Shown: piece after piece, positions 55,565 through 64,000 of the stretch | Layout of the letters: the number at the start of each line of letters is the position of its first letter | Position numbering within the stretch: position 1 is the first letter of the stretch | From: Escallonia rubra | Lineage: Eukaryota > Streptophyta > Magnoliopsida > Escalloniales > Escalloniaceae | DNA length: 64,000 nucleotides | Assembly: GCA_033065855.1 (NCBI GenBank) | Contig: JAVXUO010001141.1 | Coordinates: 124,001-188,000 of the forward strand | Direction of reading: 5' to 3' | Notes under the pieces: model-generated | What the model was told of the DNA's origin: nothing | The model's input: only the letters and a program-made list of their open reading frames with translations | Database searches by the model: none | Position numbers and translations under genes: made by a program

Positions 55565-56400
55565 AAAGCAGTAACAGCATATGAAAAATCACAAATGACT
55601 AATTAAAAGTAATGATCGAGTAAAATCAACAGCTTTGAAGTAATCCTATGCCGTAAACCCTAAATCATAAATCATAAACTCTAAATGCTAAACCTTAATC
55701 CCTAAACATTAAAACTAAACCCCTACCTAATCCCTAACCCTAAACCCTAATTAAACACTAAACCTAAATACAACCCTAACCATAAACCCTAAACTCCAAT
55801 CAAACCCTAAACTAAACCAAACTCTAAACTAAACTCAAAATTAAAAGCACTAACAGCATATGGAAAATCACAAATGACTAATTAAAAGCACTGATTGAGT
55901 AAAATCAACAGCTTTGACCAAACTTGAAGTAACCCTAAGCCTTAAACACTAAAATCCTAAACCCTAAACCTTAATCCCTAAACCTTAAACCCTAAAACTA
56001 AACCCTAACCTAAACCCTAAACACTAAACCTAACCCTAAACCTAAACCCTAATTAAATCATAACCCAGAATACAACCCTAACCCTAAACCCGAATTAAAC
56101 CTTAAACCTTAAACCTTAAACCCTAAACTAAACTAAACCCTTAACCAAACTCGAACCCTAACTCTCAACCCTAACCCTATTCTTCAATTATAACCCCAAA
56201 TACACTCCTAAACCAATCTCTAAACTAAACCTTAAACCCTAAACCCTAACCCTAACGTTAAATATAACCTTAATCAAAACCCCAAACTGGAAAATTTAAA
56301 ACCTAAAGCCTGAACCCTAAACTCTAAACCCTAACCCCTAATACTGAACCCTAAACGATAAACCCTAACTTTAAATTGTTAATCCTAAACCGTGTCCCTA
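55565..56400. repeat. degenerate telomere-like (CCCTAAA)n tract inside the CACTA
   Basis: Dozens of CCCTAAA, CCCTAA and one-base variants, the complement of the plant telomere repeat TTTAGGG. A ~100-bp unique block (AACAGCATATG...CAACAGCTTTGA) opens it at ~55565 and recurs at ~55840, so part arose by segmental duplication. Confidence 0.85.
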
Positions 56401-57053
56401 TAAAGCAATATAACAATATCACAATCATGATGACACAATATCAAATTTGCTAAGAAATATCATATTCCATTGAGAAGTAAATTGCCTGTAGGCAAGCGAA
56501 TATTTGCTCTTACTATGTGAAGTCCTCTGACAACGAGTTGGTTATAGCTCGTTGTTGAGAATTTGAAATTGAATCATGTTGGTTATGGCATTTTCTTGCA
56601 AATTAACCTAATGATTCCATCATTCCAAAATGTTCATATTTTGGCAATATTGTTGCATATTACTAATTTTTAAATACATGCATGCACAAAACCCTTAGTT
56701 CCCATTCAAAGGTACTCATTACAAAGTAATACTTTGTAATGAACCTTTGCATGTCCAGTTTGGACAATTTGAAAAAGTTAAGTGTTTGTAAAACAGCGTA
56801 TTGACTAATGCTCCGTGTTTTATGTCTTGGAAATTTGTTAGACTTTTTCGTGTCTGTCTCCAGGGGCATGCAGATATGGTGTCCTACATCCATTAATCTT
56901 GCAAGAGCAAAGTTGGATGTTAGAAAACCTAATCGATGTCGTGTACTTGAAAACATACGGGGAGGTGCTGTTGAATTTTTTGTAGACATAAAACAAAGCA
57001 TAAGTCAGTAGCTATTTTATAGACATGTGCTCTTCTAAATGGCATATAACCAC

Positions 57054-57254
57054 TAGGGGTGCAACTTGGCGGGCTGGACGGGCCTAAGTCGTGCCCATGT
57101 CCAGACCAGCCCATCTACGGACCTAATAATATCTGTCTACACCGAGCCCATCAAAATTTTGGTGGACACGGGCAAAACAAGGAGAGCCCAGGGGTTGTCC
57201 ATGGTTACAAATTACGTTTTTTTGAACGATTTCGAAACATATCATTGACCAACC

Positions 57255-57322
<68 letters not shown>

Positions 57323-57515
57323 GTTAGCTAATAGTTAGACATGCTGGTTTTTCCACGGGTTGGATGGGCTTGTCGAAACCTTTGCCCATGTCCAGCCCAT
57401 ACTTTTGACGAGCCTAAAATTTTGAGCCCACGTCTACCACGGTCACTATAAATGTAAGTTCATTTCCATATTTCTGCGGGCTGGCACAGGTTGCCAGGCC
57501 CAAGTTGCACCCCTA
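57054..57515. mobile_element. hAT MITE nested in the CACTA
   Basis: Inverted ends TAGGGGTGCAACTTGG and CCAAGTTGCACCCCTA. Flanks ATAACCAC and AGGACCAC match at 6 of 8 positions, a worn target duplication. GGGC-rich subterminal words; a (TA)n run lies in its centre. No ORF of note. Confidence 0.85.
57258..57317. repeat. (TA)n microsatellite
   Basis: About 30 uninterrupted TA units in the middle of the hAT MITE. Confidence 0.95.
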
Positions 57516-57639
57516 AGGACCACTACCTATTAGAGATCGAATGGAGGAATACAGACGGGTTATCACATGCATTCATTTACATATCGACCCTACCTAATTA
57601 TTGGTTTTAATTTAAGGTGTTATATAATAAGCCCAGTGA

Positions 57640-58480
57640 TCATGTCGATCAATGGAAGTGGATGAAAAGGAAAAATTATGATGATTTCGAAGATCGCGTC
57701 GATTAATTTTTCGAGTTTGCTTATGCATCCTGAATTTGTCGACTTTGAGAAGATAAGGTGCCCGTGTAGAACATGTGAGTTATTGTGTTAGGAAAAAATA
57801 AGGTGGTAAAACATCATCTTCTCCCTTGTGGTTTTATGCGTGAATAAATAAGGTGGACTCAGCACGGGAAAACAATAATATTGTTATTCAATATAGCTAG
57901 TCAACCTAAAGTTAGGGTAGATGCACAATATGATTATCGAGATATTGTCGTAGATGATGGGCATGCTAATGTTGACTGGGGTGATTACAATGATGATGAC
58001 AATGCACAACAACCCAATAAGCGTGCTCATCAGTTTTATGATTTATTAAGAGACGCGAGGAGTCGTTGCGGGATGGAATTAGGAAGCAGACAAGGTTTTC
58101 TTCGGTTAGTAGGTTATTACAATTGAAATCCGACCAAGATCTGAGTAAGAAAAGATTTAAGGAGGTTGTAATGTTTATCAAGGAAATTTTGTCGGAGAGT
58201 GAGAAGTTGCCACCGTCATATTATGATGCAAAGAAAATGATGATGAAACTTGATTTGGGTAATGAGAGTATAGATGCTTGCAATAATGATTGCGTATTGT
58301 TTTAGAAAGAAATAAGAATTTGAAAAAGTATCCAATATGTGATCATTCAAGGTATATGCCAGACAACGGGAAAAAGAAAAAATATTGCATGGAAGGTATT
58401 GCGATATATTCTGGTTACGCCAAGGCTGTAGAGGATGTACTACTCATCCAACATTGTTGAACATATGAGGGCTCACACTG
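57640..58480 (+). pseudogene. CACTA TNP2 transposase, N-terminal remnant
   Basis: Frames with stops read like the transposase-associated domain and the start of the TNP2 domain: KRKNYDDFEDRVD, FFEFAY, the HHLLPCGF step near 57815, then FYDLLRDA, KEILSESEKLPPSYYDAKK and IDACNNDCVLF (58145-58304), and VEHMRAHTE near 58470. The catalytic C-terminal two-thirds is missing. The intact protein would bind the subterminal repeats and cut the element ends. Confidence 0.85.
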
Positions 58481-58589
58481 AGACTCATAGCAACGATACC
58501 CATGTGATGACACACCCCTGCTAATGGATTTTTAGCAATGAAATTTCCGTTGCTAAAAATAATGAAACTAGTGACAGACTTTTGCTAAA

Positions 58590-58906
58590 GGGATAATACC
58601 ATTTTAGTCTCCTGAACTATCCCTGTTTTTTTATTTTGGTCCCTGTACTTTAAATTTTTTTAAATCAGTCCTTGTACTATGTGTCGTCATTAATTTAGTC
58701 CTTCCGTTAGCATTTCTGTTAATAGTCAACAGGGATAAGGCTAGGGCTTGACTGAAATACCCCCAAATTTATAACAGAAATGCTAACGGAAGGACTAAAT
58801 TAATGACGACACATAGTACAATGACTGATTTAAAGAATTTTAAAGTACAAGGACCAAAATAAAAAAGCGGGGATAGTTCAGGGGACTAAAATGGTATTAT
58901 CACATG
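58590..58906. mobile_element. foldback MITE with very long inverted repeats
   Basis: Starting GATAATACCATTTTAGTC at 58592 and ending with its complement at 58901, the two ~130-nt arms pair almost fully around a ~50-nt loop (58722-58770). An exact 111-bp copy of host DNA lies on each side (58479-58589 and 58907-59017). Confidence 0.92.
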
Positions 58907-59455
58907 TGAGACTCATAGCAACGATACCCATGTGATGACACACCCCTGTTGATGGATTTTTAGCAATGAAATTTATGTTGCTAAAAATAATGAAACTAGT
59001 GACAGACTTTTGCTAAAAGTCTTTTTAAATTGAATTTTGAGAAAATTATAAAAATTAGGGAATTTAACTTTAGCGACGGAAAGTTCCATCGCTAAAAGTG
59101 ATGAGTTTTGTCGGTAAAAAGTGAACTTTTTTTTACGGACCACCAATTCCGTCTAACGACGGGTTTTTTTTACCCTAGGACTTTAACGACGGACTGTCTG
59201 TCGATAAATGTTTTTACCAGCAGATTTGAAACGAAAAATTCTATCGCTAACAGTAGATTTTCTTGTGGTGCCAGTGGATTCACGCTAGGGCTAGAAGTGA
59301 ATCCTTGCCTTTGAAAACTTGATCCACTATTTTGATTTGAATATGGTTTCTCAAAAAAATAAGATGTCAAGATTATGTGAACGGGTCAATTGAGAAGCTA
59401 TATGAACTTTACGAGGCTAATCAAAACCTCAACAATTCCAACTCAATGCTCTCAT

Positions 59456-59877
59456 GAACGATAAAAGAGTTGTACATGGACAACACCCAAAACCAGTCAA
59501 TGTCGATAAGAGGTCATTTGGATGGATAAGACCAGGGATGTAACCCATTTCTATGTATGGCAAAAACAAGGAGGTGGGGAGCTTAATTTAAGTTGACGCA
59601 ACGTGTCTGAAAACAACGGGACCTCTCTTCCATCTTTTCTTGAGAACTACATAGCGATCCACCTTGCAAACTTGTATCTTTTCCTCCAACAAAAGACATC
59701 ATGAGCAAGAGGAACATCTCAGAAAAACTTCTTTCCGACCAGAGATAGAATGACAAGAAGGAATCTCGTGATAAGGTGGATCCCATTGTACTTTATGCAC
59801 CTGGGAAGCTTCTTCTACCAATGATTCAACAATATCTATCTTAACACACAACTCCATTCTGCAAGCAACAGGGCATG
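59456..59877 (-). pseudogene. possible LINE ORF1 tail
   Basis: Lies just upstream of the LINE ORF2 start on the same strand. A frame at 59699-59860 reads RMELCVKIDIVESLVEEASQ, similar to the nucleic-acid-binding ORF1 of plant LINEs (ARVCVEIDL-type). It is cut at 59877 by the solo LTR. Confidence 0.5.
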
Positions 59878-62800
59878 TGTAACATCCCGGAATTTCCGGA
59901 ACGTTAGACAATCGATCGATGACACTGAGACAATTATAACCCCATAACCAAATGGATAGTCATCATCAGAGCAGCTAAACCTTTAATCAAACAATACTCT
60001 CAGTAGGATTTCATAAATGATACATCAAACTAAGTCTAGAAATTTTTTAAATAATACTCATTACCCGCACAGGGGTTCTAATGATCAATACCAAAATCTA
60101 ATTCCTTCGCTTTCGCTCGCTCGACTCTAATCCATATTCAGGTAACCTACTACTGGCTGTCACCTGGTAAAAGGAAGTCAAAGGGGAGTGAGCTTTTGAG
60201 AGCCCAGTAAGGTCGCACAAAGATTTAAAAATAAGAAAACGATATGGACGATTTGACATTTAAACCAATAGAAAATTTTGAAAGCGGAGAAACGGAGCGA
60301 TTCAAACAATCTTTCTATATACAATTAAATGATAATTTTAAAAGGGTTTTCAAAGAAAACCACAGCATTTCAATATAAACAAAGGGATGAGTATCAACTC
60401 AGTTCCCTTAAATCGATAACCATTTTTTTAAAACACTTAAAGTGCAATAAACATAAATAGGAAACGTTGAACATGAGCAGTACAGAAGCAAAGCCACCCC
60501 GGCAGTGCTCGATACGCTTTACATATGCATATGTACACTGACTAGTCCATCTAGGTACTAGTTAAACCCATCCAACAGACCATCCTTATGGCTCCCAAGT
60601 TACTAACTCATGTCAACATTGAGAAGAAATAAATAGAATTCAGAATGTTTTATGATAATTGAATCGATAAAACAAATGAGAACAAACAAAGAATTCCAAA
60701 CGATCGCTTAAGGTTCAAGTTAGGGTTTCATGGACAGTTTCAAAGCAAACGTTTTTATTTCAATCATAGAAATAAAAAATCAATGTATTTTGTAAAACTG
60801 TTATTATAAACATTTGAAATAGAATAACGAAATGGGGTTCGGAGAGAAATCCTTACCTCGATCCACGCTACGCAATGCTACGCAACCTCCATTATAATTC
60901 TTTGAATAAACCTAGATTGGCAATCCACATGTTAGAACATAATCTATACTAGTATACTATAAACCTAGTATCAACTACCCAAACGACGCTCACTTCTAAT
61001 CCCGGAATCGCGCAACTCAAACGGATCCTGCACACGACTAACCTAACCGAAAATTTTATACACTCCTTAACGTGTAATGACACTCTAAAATTTATAATAA
61101 ATTTCACTAAAATATTTTTATAGCTTAAAATATTAATAAAAGTCAGAATATGAATTTTCTGAATTTTTGAATATTTTTGAATATTTTCGAATTAAAATAA
61201 TTTCTTTAAATACAATAAAAACCCAATAATAGCCATAATTACTTCCAGTTGGAAAATAAGACCCATAATTTTTTTCACAGCTTTAGAATATGTATGAAAA
61301 TTACTGAAATCAAAATCAGAAATTAAAAGGCATTAAAAATATTTTTATATTATTCATTTTGCTAAAAACAATGCGATACAAAAACTATAGTAAATCAACT
61401 CTAAAATTTACGAAACTGAAACTGAGTTGTCCTTGTGATACAAAAACATTACTGAAATTTTTCCAAAACATTTTCATTAGTTCTAAAGACTCAAAAGAAT
61501 TTTATATGTCTAAACTTTCAGAAAATATTAAAAATACATACAATATCAGAAAAATATGAAAATTTTACAGTAATTATAATATTTCCCTAGGATCCTTCCT
61601 GTAAATTTTTAACATTTATCGACAAGTGTACGACACCCAACAGCCACGTGGTACAACTGTGCAAGCACACTGTACCACTTTACAGCATAAACCCATCACT
61701 GTTCATCATCTTCTTCTCCTTTCACCTTCTGTCCAACCCAGAACACACTCACCAGCTCACTGTTACTGTTCATGCAGCTTCACTCTCACCTCTAGCACAC
61801 TACAACACTCCATTTACATACATATATGCACACTATATCTACACATTCATTCTTACACTCACAACACTCATAACCATGCTCAAAACACCACCCATGAGAG
61901 CTACTGCCTCACTTTTCTGCCCAATATACAGACACCATTTTCACTTTGTTTTGTACTCACAAAACCCATTATTCACAGAATACTTCCTCACCCCTTAACA
62001 TACAAATACACATACACTCAAGTTTGCACCCAATACCAATTCGCATACCCTTCCCCTTTCACGGCAGTGGGTCTTTCCTCCTTTACTTTTCTTTTCTAGC
62101 TCTAAAAATTCAAAGTTCACAGCATTACACAGTCTACTCATGGCTGCTTCACTTCTCTCCCATTTCTTGTCCTTTAACCCATATGACACAATTTCATACA
62201 CACATTTCATGCATTATACTTCCACCAAAACACCATCTAAGTCACATGCACATCCAAAAAGTCACAGCAAAGTCACCCCCACTTCAGTTCACCCCATCAG
62301 TCAACCTAGTGTTTAACAAGAACGAAAAACCCAGAGACACAAGCATATTTAAAAAGTCACCAAAGAAACTACTTCCTATCGACACATTTCCATTTCACAA
62401 ACCCACACACTTGATATTCAAACACTGGCCATGCCTCATTATTCCAGATTGAGAACGATATCTAGTGAACAAAACCTCATCTTCAACCTCCAACAAAATA
62501 ATGCAGTCCAAGTACGCCGAACCGTCATTTGCGACTGCTCTCTTTCTCTCTCCCTGTAAACCCACATACGCACACAGTTCACATGCACAACCCAAAAACC
62601 CATTTTCTACCTCTCACTACGCTGCACCACCAGCCTACAGCCACTGTGTGTTGCCTGCTTTTACACTCATGCCCAAACTTCTCTTCACCACTGAAACATT
62701 CCCCAGTCCCTCTCCTCGGCAGCCATGGCTGCCTTGCAAACTTAGCCCCTTTTTCTCTCAAACCACACGGTACACGGTCACAGCCACCACGGGCCCCAAT

Positions 62801-63421
62801 ACATGCTAAAACACACATTTAATACAACCGATTCCCAGCCCCTTCTACTCCCTCTAGAACAAAGAATAATTAAATAAATAAGAGGAAAGAAAGAGAGCCG
62901 GAACTTACCCCAAAACTTGCCGGAGAACCTTCTTGTTCCGTCTCCTTCCTCTCTCTGAATCTCTCTCTCTCTCTAGATCGGTTTCAGAAAATGTGGGAAG
63001 AGCATTAGGTCGGCTGTAGCATCTTATTGGTGTATATATATAAGCAAAACCCTAAAAAGACAATTACTAAAAAAAAAACCCCTAAAGTTTTGTTAGTTAC
63101 TAAAAAATGTACCCACAACTTTTCTTTTTAATTATTACAAAATAGTCCAAAATTACTATTTACGATAGAATAACACACTAGGAAAATTTTAACGGACTGT
63201 TACGCTACCCTGCTTCCTATTTATCGCTAAAAGTCGCTAATTAGTATACCGATGCTAAAAACTAAATCGCCGCTAAAAGTTACAAAATAAAAATATCGGC
63301 GCTAAGTCAAAATCTATTTGCCGCTAAAAACACATGTCGATACTAAGTACATTAATGCTAAGAAAATAAATTGCCGTTTAAAACCCAAAATTAATCTGAG
63401 AAATTATTTCAAAGTGTTACA
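59878..63421 (-). mobile_element. very long solo LTR (3.5 kb), gypsy-like
   Basis: Runs TGTAACATCCCGG to AAAGTGTTACA between two copies of GCATG (59873-59877, 63422-63426). On the minus strand it has promoter order: U3 with TTTTAGCGGC-type repeats (63200-63370), a TATATATA box near 63036, a GA-rich leader (62940-62985) with a GGGGTAAGTT donor-like site near 62910, and GCGACCTTACTGGGC near 60205, also found in the LTR at 31255. No second LTR or internal domain is present, so it is a solo LTR. Frames at 61626-62822 on + are within it and are not genes. Confidence 0.85.
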
Positions 63422-63448
63422 GCATGCATGTTAATATCAATGCCTTTT

Positions 63449-64000
63449 TCTTAAGAAGATAAGGCATCCGTGTAGTACATGTGAGTTGTTGCATAGCAGA
63501 AAAAGAACGGTGGTAAAATGACATCTTCTTCGGTACAATTCTATGGCTAAATACACAAGGTAGATTCAGCACGAGAAAACAATAGTATTGTCATTCAACA
63601 TGGCTAGTCAAGCTAAAGTTAGGGTGGAGGCACAATATGATTATCAAGTTAGGCTGGACATGTTAATGTTGACTAGGGTGATTACCGTAATGAAGACAAT
63701 GCCCAACAGCCCAATAAAGGCGCTAATCAGTTTTATGATTTGTTAAGAGATGTCGAAGAGCCATTGCAGGATAGAATTAGGAAGCACATGCAGTTGCCTG
63801 TGGTTAGTAAGTTATTACATTTGAAATCGAACCAAGGCTGAGTGAGAAATATTTAACGAGGTTATAACATTTATCAAGGAAATTCTACCGGAGACTAAGA
63901 AACTGCCACTGTTGTATTATGATGCCAGGAAGATGATGATGAAACTTGGATTCGGTTACGAGAGGATTGATGCATGCAATAACGACTATGTACTGTTCTG
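63449..64000 (+). pseudogene. second TNP2 transposase remnant, cut by window end
   Basis: Colinear with 57748-58305: shared AAGATAAGG, CAGCACG(A/G)GAAAACAAT, AACAGCCCAATAA, CAGTTTTATGAT and ATGATGATGAAACTT. Read as protein it gives NQFYDLLRDV and similar, with many stops. Its terminal repeats are outside the window. Confidence 0.8.

Larger units (their letters stand above)
54313..59270 (+). mobile_element. CACTA (En/Spm-type) transposon, defective
   Basis: Begins CACTACAAGAAAAA and ends TTTTCTTGTGGTG, the inverted CACTA terminus. CCA is duplicated on both sides (54310-54312, 59271-59273). Both subterminal regions carry many TTTAGCGACGGA/TCGCTAAA words. It holds a CT/GC-rich leader-like block (54690-55190), telomere-like repeats (55640-56400), a hAT MITE, a TNP2 remnant and a foldback MITE. 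4958 bp including those insertions. Confidence 0.95.
51600..59455 (-). pseudogene. L1-type LINE ORF2, decayed and interrupted
   Basis: ORF2 starts at the ATG at 59455 with the plant-LINE opening MRALSWNC, followed by a stop and an endonuclease N-terminus (SHNLDILFF). After the CACTA insertion the endonuclease resumes below 54312 (NGGLWLRW, IGDFNQVL-like words, RIDKG near 53900). Near 52850-53010 comes the thumb-region signature FNVALLAKVGMKILRQP and a W-R-V-I repeat block, and near 51700-52380 the C-terminal zinc-finger segment. Many stops and frameshifts are present. Only ~2.3 kb remains once inserts are removed, so most of the reverse-transcriptase palm is deleted. The protein would nick DNA and copy its RNA; this copy cannot. 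Confidence 0.88.

Noticed and set aside
61626-62822. Several + strand ORFs of 97-168 codons
   Set aside because: They lie in the solo LTR, are rich in His/Thr/Pro/Ser from CA-rich DNA, and run opposite to the LTR's promoter.
63176-63421. CACTAGGAAAA as the start of a second CACTA element leading into the TNP2 relic
   Set aside because: The GCATG-flanked LTR boundary at 63421 separates it from the TNP2 sequence, and the nearby CGCTAAAA words fit LTR U3 repeats.

Overview
This is a stretch of a flowering-plant nuclear genome: AT-rich, with spliced genes, long introns and layers of nested transposable elements. Nothing in it fixes the species; it could be a eudicot or another angiosperm. Only one host gene can be supported. 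On the minus strand, from 25201 down past position 1, lies an orthologue of KEEP ON GOING (KEG), the RING E3 ligase / kinase / ankyrin / HERC2-like-repeat protein that restrains abscisic-acid signalling in Arabidopsis by promoting turnover of ABI5. Twelve exons with matching phases (2822 coding bases, about 940 codons) are resolved. They cover the RING, the kinase, the ankyrin repeats and the first HERC2-like repeat. The remaining HERC2-like repeats lie off the left edge. Introns 6 and 9 are each close to 8 kb and hold transposon debris.

Layout: 1-25201 KEG; 25202-27442 its leader and upstream region; 27443-28661 a tandem array of a miniature LTR retrotransposon (TRIM) with four LTRs, three internal regions and a GAATA target duplication; 28662-31254 GC-rich decayed repeat with an 87-bp tandem repeat; 31255-37157 a complete but non-coding LTR retrotransposon (about 2-kb LTRs, TTACT duplication, PBS and PPT); 37344-about 42105 an older LTR-like pair; 44043-47661 a hAT element with a broken transposase; 49565-50534 a Stowaway-like element; 51600-59877 a decayed L1-type LINE on the minus strand, interrupted by a hAT MITE (51769-52320) and a CACTA element (54313-59270); 59878-63421 a very long solo LTR with GCATG duplication; 63449-64000 a second relic of CACTA (TNP2) transposase, cut by the window end.

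The right half has no evident host gene. It is a stratified record of insertions: LINE first, then CACTA, hAT and LTR insertions into it, with further MITEs inside the CACTA. Target-site duplications support most boundaries. All boundaries and translations were read by eye; no alignment or database search was run. No tRNA, rRNA or CRISPR was recognised.
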